The notes below the pieces were generated by a model. It saw only the letters and a list, made by a program, of their open reading frames with translations. It made no database searches and was not told the origin of the DNA. A program made the position numbers and the translations under genes. Source: Terriglobia bacterium (GTDB lineage Bacteria; Acidobacteriota; Terriglobia; Terriglobales; Acidobacteriaceae). Taken from it: a DNA stretch of 64,000 nucleotides. Shown piece after piece: positions 16,590 through 24,939 of the stretch. Each line of letters starts with the position of its first letter. Within the stretch, counting starts at the first letter, position 1. The stretch is from assembly GCA_020072645.1 (NCBI GenBank), contig JAIQGK010000012.1, positions 668,320-732,319 on the forward strand, given 5' to 3'.

Positions 16590-17345
16590 TTACTTGAGCG
16601 GCAGCACAACTTTCTTGTCTCCCACCATATAGACAAGCTCATAGCCGCCCTTTTTCTTTTTCGGTACGGAGAAATACAGATAGCCCGCGACCGGCTCCCA
16701 GGCGCTGGTTTCCGGAAGCGCTTTTTCCTGTAGCTCGGCTTCAATGGCGCGACGATTGCCTTCCGCGGTACGGCTTTCTGGAAGACGTGAACCTCCTCCG
16801 CCGCCAATCGGGACGCCAATTCCCACGCTCGAGCGTTGAACGACTCCGCCGGAAGTAGTGCGCTCCGGGCCATTCTGCTGCGTGGTCCTTTCGTAGCCGA
16901 TGTCTGAGCCACTGGTCACGCCGGGGCGGTGCTCGCGATCAGGCGCAACCGGCTGCACTTCAAGCCGCGCGGAAAGCACATCCGGCGTGGAGGGCCTGGT
17001 CCCCAGTTCCATGCCGGCCTCACGCAGCATGAAGTCATCGAGTGAGATTTTTACGAACTGGTCTTTATTGTCTTTAGGATCTTTGGCAGGATAAAAGGCC
17101 ACTTCCACCACCAGACAGCACTGGTTCACGTCAGTGGCAAAGATTTTTTTCAGCTCTTTGTGGGTCAGCAGTGACGCGCCGATCTGGACGTTATCCTGCG
17201 AGGCGTGGGCAGCGTAACCCGTGGCGGCGGAGCGCGGCACGGTGCCACGCCGTGTCTGGGCGATTAGAGAAGATACACAGACCCAAGATATGCAGACCGA
17301 AGATATGCAAACCAAGGCAACGGCGAGACATTTTCTGGTGTTCAT
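16590..17345 (-). CDS. Secreted protein of unknown function
   Basis: 251 residues. The signal peptide is unusual in carrying repeated Cys-Ile/Val units (VCISSVCISWVCVSSLIAQ), encoded by a short 15-base DNA repeat at 17275-17310. The mature part starts near QTRRGT. Residues ~50-135 form a compact domain (HKELKKIFATDV, CCLVVEVAFYP, ISLDDFMLREAGMELG). A Gly/Ser/Thr-rich linker (~140-200) and a C-terminal domain (PVAGYLYFSVPKKKKGGYELVYMV) follow. No catalytic motif. Monocistronic with its own terminator. Confidence 0.78.
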   Translation of the reverse strand: MNTRKCLAVALVCISSVCISWVCVSSLIAQTRRGTVPRSAATGYAAHASQDNVQIGASLLTHKELKKIFATDVNQCCLVVEVAFYPAKDPKDNKDQFVKISLDDFMLREAGMELGTRPSTPDVLSARLEVQPVAPDREHRPGVTSGSDIGYERTTQQNGPERTTSGGVVQRSSVGIGVPIGGGGGSRLPESRTAEGNRRAIEAELQEKALPETSAWEPVAGYLYFSVPKKKKGGYELVYMVGDKKVVLPLK

Positions 17346-17517
17346 TTCTGAGGGTCTCCGAGTGAGGATTCTAGTCGATCACAGCATGTTTAGGGCCGTT
17401 TATTTGCAGAGACGTTTCAGAACAGTGAGTTATTGCCGCTGCATTCTGCGCTGAAGCTTCTGTTTTCAAGTATTTCGGCAAAGAGAAATCGTTTGCCTGG
17501 ACGCTCCTCAATTCGGC

Positions 17518-17561
17518 AATAGGGATCTCTCGCTACGCTCGAGATTTAGAAAGGATCCGGT
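17518..17561. repeat. Dispersed hairpin repeat, copy B (CTCGCTACGCTCG core)
   Basis: Same core and flanks as the copy at 4401-4443 (AATAGGG, core, TTTA-N-AA, CCGG). The stem arms here are ATCT and AGAT instead of CCCC and GGGG, so base pairing is kept by paired changes. Confidence 0.7.
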
Positions 17562-17620
17562 GGTTTTGAGCCAGTGCTATCGGTTGATTTAGGCCAATGG
17601 GACGACGAAACGGCAACTAC

Positions 17621-17648
17621 TTGCATCATGTTTTATCTGGTATATACT
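17621..17648 (+). promoter_or_regulatory. Sigma-70-like promoter for the acyl-CoA ligase operon
   Basis: TTGCAT (17621-17626), a 16-base spacer, then TATACT (17643-17648). It is placed 58 bases before the ATG of the acyl-CoA ligase. The rest of the 360-base gap (17346-17705) shows only the hairpin repeat at 17518. Confidence 0.5.
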
Positions 17649-17705
17649 TGCCGCCCAAAGCTGAACGAAGGCAACAGACCCCCTTGTCACCGGAGCCAAG
17701 CTCTA

Positions 17706-19199
17706 ATGAATGACCTCCCTTCGCTGTTGAACGCTGCCCCCGGGAATGCCACCGCCCTGATTATTCCTGAGACAGGAACTTCTATCACGTATGAATCACT
17801 CCGCCAGCAGGTAAAGACCATGGCTGAGGCCCTGGCTGGGATTGGGATCAAGCGCGGCGACCGCATAGCCAATGTGCTCCCGAATGGCCTGCCGACGATC
17901 GTGGCTTTTCTGGCTGGAGCGTTTGCCGGGACTGCTGCGCCATTGAATCCTGCCTACCGGTTTGAGGAATTTACCTTTTATCTGGAAGACACTTCCGCCA
18001 AGGTTTTGCTGGTCCCGCCGGAAGGCGCGGAGGAGGCCAAGCGCGCCGCGCGGCACCTGAATATTCCAATATTTGCCGTGCAGATGGATGAAAAGGGAAA
18101 TGTAAGTATTGAGGGCGCGCCGAAAGGCGTTCCGGTTGTCCCGCCCAGCCCGGAGGACGTGGCATTAGTCTTGCATACCAGCGGAAGCACAGGCCGACCG
18201 AAACGTGTGCCACTAAAAAACAAAAACATCGCCGTCTCCTGCCAGAACGTGGCGGCCACTTACGGGCTGACGGCAAAAGACGTCTCTCTGTGCGTGATGC
18301 CGTTGTTCCATATCCATGGGCTGGTCGCAAGCACGCTTTCAACATTTTTGACCGGCGGCACCGTAGTAGTCCCCGGCAAGTTCAATCCCATGAGCTTCTG
18401 GCGGACGGTGCGCGATTACGGCGTGACGTGGTATTCCTGCGTTCCGACGATCCATCAGCTATCGGTTGCGCGACTGAATGCGAAGCCAGAAGGAATTGAA
18501 AAGCTGCGTTTTGTCCGCTCATGCAGTTCCGCCCTTTCACCCGCGCTGATGGAAAAAATTGAAAACCTCATCCAGGTGCCAGTGCTGGAAGCGTATGGCA
18601 TGACGGAAGCTTCACACCAGATGTGTTCCAATCCGCTGCCGCCACGGCCACACAAATCTGCGTCGGTCGGCCCCGGAACCGGTGTAAAAGTCGGGATCAT
18701 GGATGATGACGGCAACATCCTCCCCAGCGGAGAAGTGGGCGAAGTCGTGATCCAGGGCCCTAACGTGATTGAAGGCTATGAGAACAATCCGGAGGCCAAT
18801 GCCAAGTCATTTACCAATGGATGGTTTCGTACCGGCGACCAGGGCACGATTGATGCCGATGGGTACCTGCATCTGACGGCCCGCATCAAGGAATTGATCA
18901 ATCGCGGTGGCGAAAAAATCGCTCCGCTGGAAATTGATGAAGTGCTGATGGCGCACCCGTGCGTGGCTGAGGCCGTGGCGTTTGGCATGCCGCACCCGAC
19001 ATGGGGAGAAGAAGTGGCTGTGGCCGTGGTGCTGAAAGAACCATCGGCAGAAACAGCATTGATCGAACATTGCAAGCAGCACCTTGCGGATTTCAAGGTC
19101 CCGAAGAAGGTCCATATCGTGGAAAAGATTCCGCGCACCGCGACGGGGAAAATACAGCGTCGCGCAGTGGCTGCGGCATTTGCAGGCGGCGAGAAGTGA
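17706..19199 (+). CDS. Acyl-CoA synthetase of the FAT2/oxalyl-CoA ligase (AAE3) type
   Basis: 497 residues from MNDLPSLLN; the frame is open to 17574, but that part is non-conserved. ANL-superfamily motifs: the P-loop HTSGSTGRPKRVPL, AYGMTEASHQM, the GWFRTGDQG hinge Asp, and the catalytic Lys in RTATGKIQRR near the C-terminus. Compactness and the VPLKNKNIAVSC pattern resemble oxalate-CoA ligases and peroxisomal FAT2-type synthetases more than long-chain FadD. Reaction: acid + ATP + CoA to acyl-CoA + AMP + PPi. The GTG of the next gene overlaps its stop (GTGA). With an OFA transporter two genes downstream, oxalate is a plausible substrate (inference). Confidence 0.88.
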   Translation: MNDLPSLLNAAPGNATALIIPETGTSITYESLRQQVKTMAEALAGIGIKRGDRIANVLPNGLPTIVAFLAGAFAGTAAPLNPAYRFEEFTFYLEDTSAKVLLVPPEGAEEAKRAARHLNIPIFAVQMDEKGNVSIEGAPKGVPVVPPSPEDVALVLHTSGSTGRPKRVPLKNKNIAVSCQNVAATYGLTAKDVSLCVMPLFHIHGLVASTLSTFLTGGTVVVPGKFNPMSFWRTVRDYGVTWYSCVPTIHQLSVARLNAKPEGIEKLRFVRSCSSALSPALMEKIENLIQVPVLEAYGMTEASHQMCSNPLPPRPHKSASVGPGTGVKVGIMDDDGNILPSGEVGEVVIQGPNVIEGYENNPEANAKSFTNGWFRTGDQGTIDADGYLHLTARIKELINRGGEKIAPLEIDEVLMAHPCVAEAVAFGMPHPTWGEEVAVAVVLKEPSAETALIEHCKQHLADFKVPKKVHIVEKIPRTATGKIQRRAVAAAFAGGEK

Positions 19200-20182
19200 A
19201 ATTTCTGATTGTCGGGGCCGGAGCTGTAGGAGCGTACATTGGCGCAATGATGTCGCGCCAGGGTTATGACGTGACCCTGCATGCTCGTGGCCCGCACCTG
19301 CGCGCCATGCAGGAAAAAGGCGTGCGCGTGATTAGCGCCGACGATGATTTTGTAGCGCATCCGCAACTGGTGGCCGACTTGAAAGATGCTGGGCCTATGG
19401 ACGTGGTATTTCTCTGCGTGAAAGCCCATGGTCTGCCACCGCTGGCGGAGCAACTAGCGCCTGTTCTGGGACCGGAAACTGCCGTCGTGAGTACGCAAAA
19501 TGGAATTCCGTGGTGGTATTTTCAGAGCGATGGCGGGCCACTGGCCGGAACACGGCTGGAACGCGTTGATCCCGGCGGAGTAGTTTCAGAGGCGATTGAA
19601 GCGCGGCGCGTGATCGGATCGCTGATCTACTTCTCTACGGAAATTATTGAGCCGGGCGTGGTAAAGCATAACGAAGGCACGCGGATGTCACTGGGAGAGC
19701 CCGATGGCAGCCGATCAGAGCGAATCAAGAAGATAGCAGAAGCGCTGATCGCTTCCGGGTTGCGTGCGCCGGTTACGACGCATCTGCGCAATGAAATCTG
19801 GGTGAAGATCCTGGGCAACGTGGCGTTTAATCCCATCAGCGCGCTTACCGGAGCAACGCTGGCCCAGATGCTCAGTAACCCGGAGACGACAAACCTTGTT
19901 CGCAACATCATGCAGGAGACGGAAGCGCTGACGGAGAAACTGGGCGTGAAGATGCAGGTTTCTATTGAGCAGCGCATGGCGGGAGCAGCCAAGGTCGGGG
20001 AGCACAAGACTTCAATGCTTCAGGACCTGGAAGCAGGACGTCCGCTGGAGTTGGAAGCGATTGTTGGCGCGGTGCTGGAGGTAGGAGAAAGAATCGGCCT
20101 TCCCATGCCGCACACGCGCAGTGTTTACGCTTGTACCAAGTTACTGGCTGAGCGCCGTAGCGCGGCGGCGCACAAAACTTAA
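19196..20182 (+). CDS. panE: Ketopantoate reductase family protein (PanE/ApbA)
   Basis: 328 residues. The GTG start at 19196 overlaps the ligase stop by 4 bases. The frame extends upstream to 19001, but the Rossmann motif begins exactly here (KFLIVGAGAVGAYIG). VVFLCVKAHGLP is the typical NADPH-domain strand and turn. The conserved Lys and the NEIWVKILGNVAFNP segment, with N/S residues, mark the C-terminal catalytic domain. The classic reaction is 2-dehydropantoate + NADPH to pantoate. Paralogues act on other 2-oxoacids, so in this operon the substrate could differ. Translationally coupled to the acyl-CoA ligase. Confidence 0.88.
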   Translation: MKFLIVGAGAVGAYIGAMMSRQGYDVTLHARGPHLRAMQEKGVRVISADDDFVAHPQLVADLKDAGPMDVVFLCVKAHGLPPLAEQLAPVLGPETAVVSTQNGIPWWYFQSDGGPLAGTRLERVDPGGVVSEAIEARRVIGSLIYFSTEIIEPGVVKHNEGTRMSLGEPDGSRSERIKKIAEALIASGLRAPVTTHLRNEIWVKILGNVAFNPISALTGATLAQMLSNPETTNLVRNIMQETEALTEKLGVKMQVSIEQRMAGAAKVGEHKTSMLQDLEAGRPLELEAIVGAVLEVGERIGLPMPHTRSVYACTKLLAERRSAAAHKT

Positions 20183-20200
20183 TCTTCGAGGGGGAAAAGT

Positions 20201-21508
20201 ATGAGCAAGCGTTGGATTCAGTTCGGAAGCGCCGTTATAGCTATGATTATGATAGCTAACCTGCAATATGCCTGGACCCTCTTCGTGAGACCGCTCCAGG
20301 AAGCTCACGGCAGGGACGCCCATGGTCAGTTTATTTGGAGCCTGACCGCGATTCAATTCGCGTTCACCGTCTTCATCTTTTTGGAAACCTGGATCACTCC
20401 GATCGAAGGCTGGCTCATTGACCGCGTCGGACCGCGGATTTTCCTGACCGCCGGCGGCGTCCTGGTTGGCATCGGCTGGACCGCCATGGGATACGCCAAA
20501 ACCGTCCTGCAACTCGACATTTTTTACGGGATTGCCGGAGTCGGTGCGGCCTTTGTTTACAGCGGTTCCATTGCCACCGCGCTCAAGTGGTTCCCCGATA
20601 TCCGCGGCACGGTTTCCGGATTCATCACCGCGGGGTTTGGAGCGGGCTCTGCCCTGTTCATTCCCACGATTATTGCCCCGCTGCTGGCCAAGTCCGGCTA
20701 TCAATCCGCATTCCTTTACACCGGCATCGGACAGGGCCTTGTCATCATTATTGCCGCTCAGTTCCTGCACAATCCCGGGCCGGACTTTCAGGTTTCCCCG
20801 GCGGCAAAGAAGGTCGTTTCCGCGCGCATTCGGCGCAACACGCAGCAGTTTAATAGCGGACAAATGATGTTGACGCCGCACTTCTGGATTCTCTATGTCG
20901 GCTTTGTTCTGACCTCCATCGGCGGCCTCATGATCACAGCGCAAGCCTCCCCGGTAGGCCGGAGCTTCAAGATCGCCGCTTGGGCAGTTGTTGCCGCTGT
21001 TGCCTGGAGCCGCGTCGCCAACGGCGCCGGCCGCATCCTGTGGGGATCGTTCTCCGATTTCGTAGGCCGCGAATTGGCCATGGCGATACCGTTTGCCATC
21101 CAGGCCGGCTGCCTCCTTGGCGTGGTGGGAGTCGGCAAATTGGGCCAGGGACAAACCTATCTTGGATTGAGTCGCGACGGCTGGTTTATCGCGGACATGA
21201 TCGCCGTTTATTTCACCTGGGGCAGCATGTTCTCGCTCTTCCCCGCGATCATTGGCGACTACTTTGGGGCGAAATGCGCTACCTCGAATTACGGCTTCCT
21301 CTATACCGCCAAGGGAGTCGCCTCCATCGGCGGCGGTGGCATCGCCGCACTGCTTTTCCAGAAGTATGGAAGCTGGAACATTCCGGTTTATTGGACCGCC
21401 GCATTGACGCTGGTTTCCGCAGTACTGGTTCTGGCGCTTCGCTTCATCCCTTTGCCCGTCTTGCGCCAGGCGGAAGATCCAGTGCTGGTGACCGCCAAAG
21501 CCGGCTGA
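20201..21508 (+). CDS. MFS transporter, oxalate/formate antiporter (OFA) family
   Basis: 435 residues and about 12 membrane spans. The start follows GAGGGGGAA. OFA-type features: an N-terminal span with NLQYAWTLFVRP, the MFS motif at GWLIDRVGPRIFL, and AFVYSGSIATALKWFPDIRGTVSG in the first half (helices 4-5). The second half carries NGAGRILWGSFSDFVGR, the duplicated motif A. OxlT-like proteins exchange oxalate for formate; other members move mono- and dicarboxylates. It is third in a tight run with the acyl-CoA ligase and reductase, and a strong terminator follows, so the three likely form one carboxylate-use operon. Confidence 0.88.
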   Translation: MSKRWIQFGSAVIAMIMIANLQYAWTLFVRPLQEAHGRDAHGQFIWSLTAIQFAFTVFIFLETWITPIEGWLIDRVGPRIFLTAGGVLVGIGWTAMGYAKTVLQLDIFYGIAGVGAAFVYSGSIATALKWFPDIRGTVSGFITAGFGAGSALFIPTIIAPLLAKSGYQSAFLYTGIGQGLVIIIAAQFLHNPGPDFQVSPAAKKVVSARIRRNTQQFNSGQMMLTPHFWILYVGFVLTSIGGLMITAQASPVGRSFKIAAWAVVAAVAWSRVANGAGRILWGSFSDFVGRELAMAIPFAIQAGCLLGVVGVGKLGQGQTYLGLSRDGWFIADMIAVYFTWGSMFSLFPAIIGDYFGAKCATSNYGFLYTAKGVASIGGGGIAALLFQKYGSWNIPVYWTAALTLVSAVLVLALRFIPLPVLRQAEDPVLVTAKAG

Positions 21509-21535
21509 GCCGGGGTTAAGACAGGCATTGTAAAG

Positions 21536-21565
21536 AAAAGGCCGCAGCGAGCGTTGCGGCCTTTT
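21536..21565. terminator. Bidirectional intrinsic terminator
   Basis: Stem AAAAGGCCGCA / TGCGGCCTTTT around an 8-base loop, with A and T tails on both sides. It sits between the convergent OFA transporter and DsbA-like genes and can serve both. Confidence 0.92.
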
Positions 21566-21594
21566 GTATATTTGTCTTCCAACAACGAACGCTT

Positions 21595-22533
21595 TTAATT
21601 TTTGGGTGAAGACTGGCTTGCCGCTGGTTGTGCCGCAGCCTGCCCGGTATTTTTCAGCGCTCGATCCAGCGCCGCGCGCAGTCGCGGAAGCGGAGCCACG
21701 CCGCCGGACATTTCCTCGCCGTTGATGAACAACGTAGGCGTGGAGTCCACGCCGAGTGATTCGCCTTCATGCACAGACGCCTTGATCGCCGTATCGTTCT
21801 GGGTTTTCACGCATGCCTGAAGGCTTGCGGCATCAACCTTATGATCGGCGCCCTGCTGCATGGCGATCCTATCCAACTCAGCCAGGCGCAATTCCTGCGT
21901 CCCCTTGGCATTGATTTCCTGCTGGCTGGCGTGGACAGAATCAACAAAACTCCAGTATGCATCCTGGTTCTGCGAGGCCAGACAATTGGCGTCCACCGCC
22001 GCATGATTTGCCCAGGCATGGTTCGGCAGTGGGAAGTCCTTGTACACAAAACTTACGCGGTCGCCGTATTCCTTGAGCAGTTCGGGAAACAATATCTGAT
22101 GCATCATGGTGCAGAACGGGCATTGCAAGTCGTCATAGGCGACCACCACCACCTTGGATTGTTTTGCCCCGCGGACCGGCCGCCCACGCACGTCAATTTT
22201 TTTCATCACATCGCCGTACGGGTCGTCGGAAAGATCTATCCGGTTTACCCTCACGATGGATTTCTGGTCTTTCGCCAGAAGGAACGGAAAATCCTGCTTG
22301 CGCTCTCCTTCACCAATGGTAACGGTGAATGCGTCGAATCCGGGCCACTCAGGGCTGGGTGCAAGCGGGCCAATTGCGACCGGAACCTCCGGCGGCAATT
22401 TGTAGGTCGCGCGAATCTGGCGCTCGATTTTGGCGGCAATATCTGTTGGCTTGGCCTGAGACATGCAATCCAGGCCGGTGAGCGACAAAAGAATGAGGGA
22501 CGAAAGAATGAGCAATCGAGAAAATGCTTTCAC
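21595..22533 (-). CDS. DsbA-like thioredoxin-fold protein (exported)
   Basis: 312 residues. The N-terminus is a signal peptide (LLILSSLILLSLTGLDCMSQA); the Cys near its end could alternatively be a lipid attachment site, though the lipobox is poor. Residues ~35-120 form an N-terminal domain found before DsbA-like folds. The thioredoxin fold carries the redox motif CPFC in DDLQCPFCTMMH and a cis-Pro loop (VDSTPTLFING). A Gln/Ala/Ser tail ends the protein. It probably oxidises or isomerises disulphides in the periplasm. Monocistronic. Confidence 0.9.
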   Translation of the reverse strand: MKAFSRLLILSSLILLSLTGLDCMSQAKPTDIAAKIERQIRATYKLPPEVPVAIGPLAPSPEWPGFDAFTVTIGEGERKQDFPFLLAKDQKSIVRVNRIDLSDDPYGDVMKKIDVRGRPVRGAKQSKVVVVAYDDLQCPFCTMMHQILFPELLKEYGDRVSFVYKDFPLPNHAWANHAAVDANCLASQNQDAYWSFVDSVHASQQEINAKGTQELRLAELDRIAMQQGADHKVDAASLQACVKTQNDTAIKASVHEGESLGVDSTPTLFINGEEMSGGVAPLPRLRAALDRALKNTGQAAAQPAASQSSPKN

Positions 22534-22793
22534 TGGGACCTGCTTACGCTGATGGATTTATCTAACAAAATTATCTCACGGCGAGCCTCTGCTTAGCACC
22601 GATCCTTCGCGGAGGCAGAGATGAGTTTCATTATGGGCTGCAGGCCGCCCCGTTCCTTCTTGGCGACATGCAGTTGGACGAGCAAACGCTTTTAGAACTG
22701 CGCGATTGGAGCCCATACGGGGATGCATGCTTGCCCGGGCATGAAGACAACAAATATCTTGAATTCTTTCTCGGGCAAGTATAGATTAGTCTC

Positions 22794-23852
22794 ATGAAGG
22801 AAGAACCTTTCAAACTAACCTCAGAAGCCGCGAAGGAACTTTCCCAGTTGGGAGCTTCCAAGGGCGGCAAAGCACGGGCCGAATCGCTCACTTCTAAAAG
22901 GCGAAGTGAGATCGCCAGAACTGCTGTGGAGGCACGCTGGCGTAAAGAAGGAAAATTAACAGAGGTTCCCCAAGCTACGCACGGTTCACCCGATAGCCCA
23001 CTGAGAATTGGCAATTTGATGATTCCAGCGTACGTCCTGTCTGACGGTCGCCGAGTACTAGCGCAAGTTGGAATGCTAGATGCGCTTGGAATGACGCGCG
23101 GAGGCTCCAGCAGAGGCGGGGACCGAATTGCCAAATTTGCGAGCCAAGATCGACTTAAACCTTTTGTTTCTAATAATTTAAGTAGTGATGCCTTCGGGCC
23201 TATTGAATTCAGGACTCCGCAAGGGACTCGCGCCTTGGGTTACGAGGCGACAATACTGGCGGACATTTGCGATGCAGTTCTCGAAGCGCGGAAACAAGGA
23301 AAGCTGACGAAGCGGTATGAGCGCATAGCCGCGCAGTGCGAAATCCTGGTTCGCGGTTTTGCGCGGGTTGGAATTATCGCGCTAGTCGATGAAGCTACGG
23401 GTTATCAGGCAGATCGTGCGAGAGACGGACTCGCGAAGATCCTTGAGGCGTTTGTTGCGAAGGAATTGAGGAAGTGGGTTAAGACGTTCCCGGCGGAGTT
23501 CTATCAAGAACTGTTCAGGCTTCGTGGGCTTGCGTATACGGGCAGCGTCAAGAAACCGCAATACATCGGCCATCTTACAAACGACCTAGTTTATTCGAGA
23601 CTCGCACCGGGGGTTCTCGAAGAACTTCGCGCACAAACTCCGCGCAATGAGAAAGGCCAGCTAAAGCACAAATTATTCCAGCGCTTAACCGAGGATGTAG
23701 GCCATCCCAAACTGCGGGAACACTTAGCATCCGTGACCTCCCTAATGAAGGCGTCGGACAAGTGGGATCAATTCATGAAGATGGTTGATCGCGCATTGCC
23801 CCGCTATAAGGTGCTGCCTTTATTCGATAAGCAGCTGGAGTCTACAGAGTGA
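22794..23852 (+). CDS. P63C domain protein (accessory, phage/plasmid associated)
   Basis: 352 residues. The N-terminus has a short GGKARAESL / RSEIARTAVEARW motif shared by several mobile-element proteins. Residues ~70-160 are an N-terminal domain. The C-terminal ~200 residues show the P63C pattern: GIIALVDEATGYQADRARD, KTFPAEFYQELFRLRG, HLTNDLVYSRLAPGVLEEL, then LTEDVGHPKLREHLASV. The family is common on plasmids, phages and genomic islands and its function is unknown. Codon use is less GC-biased than the neighbours, which is consistent with transfer. No integrase is seen nearby. Confidence 0.88.
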   Translation: MKEEPFKLTSEAAKELSQLGASKGGKARAESLTSKRRSEIARTAVEARWRKEGKLTEVPQATHGSPDSPLRIGNLMIPAYVLSDGRRVLAQVGMLDALGMTRGGSSRGGDRIAKFASQDRLKPFVSNNLSSDAFGPIEFRTPQGTRALGYEATILADICDAVLEARKQGKLTKRYERIAAQCEILVRGFARVGIIALVDEATGYQADRARDGLAKILEAFVAKELRKWVKTFPAEFYQELFRLRGLAYTGSVKKPQYIGHLTNDLVYSRLAPGVLEELRAQTPRNEKGQLKHKLFQRLTEDVGHPKLREHLASVTSLMKASDKWDQFMKMVDRALPRYKVLPLFDKQLESTE

Positions 23853-24043
23853 CCCGCTGGCGGCCTTACTTTGCGGAGCCGCACAAAGATTCAACGCACA
23901 ATTAGGACAATACCCGGCGGGCGCTTGTGTAAGAGGGAATACTGATGTTGATAAAAGCAGGCCGCCAGGATCGGGCAAAATACACTCTCCGGCATAAGTG
24001 CCGGTAAACCGCTGGACCTGTCATCCAGTTAAGGTCTCCCCGA

Positions 24044-24610
24044 TCAGCCAACGGCGCCAGGAGTGTGTTCTCCCGGATGCATCTCTGCTAGCGCAGCAGA
24101 TACAAATGTAATCACATCGTTTTTTACGATCTTTAAGCCGGGACAGTTTTTGTGAGTGGTGTGAGGGTCTTCCTTATGCAATCTCAAATTGTCTGGGCTG
24201 AGTCCTGCGAGAGAATAAAGACTAGCCAGTGCGGAAGCTGCATTAGCCTGAACGGCTGGACTGAAATCTTCTGTGGAATAGTCCCCGACTAACTCCACGC
24301 CCCATGAGATCGCATTCCAGGAGGGAGAATGGACTCCCGGAGTGTCCAGCGGAGTGAATACCCAGATCAAGTCATCAGCTACAAACAAGTGTGGTCCAGC
24401 TGACCATTTTTGCGTGTCCCGGTAATAAGCTTGAAGATTTTGCATTCGCCGCTCTCCTGGCACCTTATGCCAATCAGCAAGCTTAGGAATGTAGGTATTA
24501 TGCAAAACGATAAATTGCGGACGCCACGAAATCAGTTCAACGGTTTGAACGTAGTCGCTAAAATCTGATGCGCTGAACCCTTTCCCAATAATTCCTTTCC
24601 AAGCAGGCAT
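24044..24610 (-). CDS. Phage-type N-acetylmuramoyl-L-alanine amidase (Amidase_2)
   Basis: 188 residues, no signal peptide. Zn ligands can be read as His37 (FIVLHNT), His153 and Cys156 (THKNCPG). The supporting core GPHLFVADDLIWVFTPL and GVELVGDY is typical of endolysin-like Amidase_2 domains. Start supported by GGAGGAAG just upstream. It would cleave the lactyl-alanine bond of peptidoglycan. Without a signal peptide it needs a holin or lysis for access, as for phage endolysins. Together with the P63C gene opposite it looks like a small accessory remnant. Confidence 0.88.
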   Translation of the reverse strand: MPAWKGIIGKGFSASDFSDYVQTVELISWRPQFIVLHNTYIPKLADWHKVPGERRMQNLQAYYRDTQKWSAGPHLFVADDLIWVFTPLDTPGVHSPSWNAISWGVELVGDYSTEDFSPAVQANAASALASLYSLAGLSPDNLRLHKEDPHTTHKNCPGLKIVKNDVITFVSAALAEMHPGEHTPGAVG

Positions 24611-24939
24611 TTCTTCCTCCGAGCGAGTCTTTGTGGCTTAGGTTTGTTTCACTTTCCGTGCTTCCGATCCCGATAGTGATCCCCGGTTTTTCTTGTTTTG
24701 TAGTGCCGCCTTGTGCGGCGAGCCTTGATCGCCCTGATAGTGACCATCATTGGCTAGGCCACCTGGCTCAACCCAAGCATACACTCTCCTCGTCGCCGAT
24801 GCCGCAAGCGTCTGCTCCGTGGCCGCTCGTGTTGATTGAAGTGTTATCGGGGGCATCAGCGGGTGCGATGTGCGCAGCATGGGTTTACAAGATGGCAGAT
24901 TGCCAATCCCAGAGCACAGAATTGCTACACTAGAGAGCA
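24611..24939. other. Intergenic region upstream of pyrD
   Basis: About 330 bases. Overlapping ORFs of ~100 codons on both strands lack recognisable motifs and look like mutual shadows. A short inverted repeat GCCGC/GCGGC lies at 24705-24718. TACACT at 24927-24932 may be the pyrD -10 box. Nothing else supported. Confidence 0.4.

Noticed and set aside
22565..22782. Open frame of ~70 codons ending just before the P63C gene (contains LLELRDWSPYGDACLPGHED)
   Set aside because: It reads protein-like but has no plausible start or ribosome site and overlaps the promoter region of the divergent DsbA-like gene. It may be a relic, not a supported gene.
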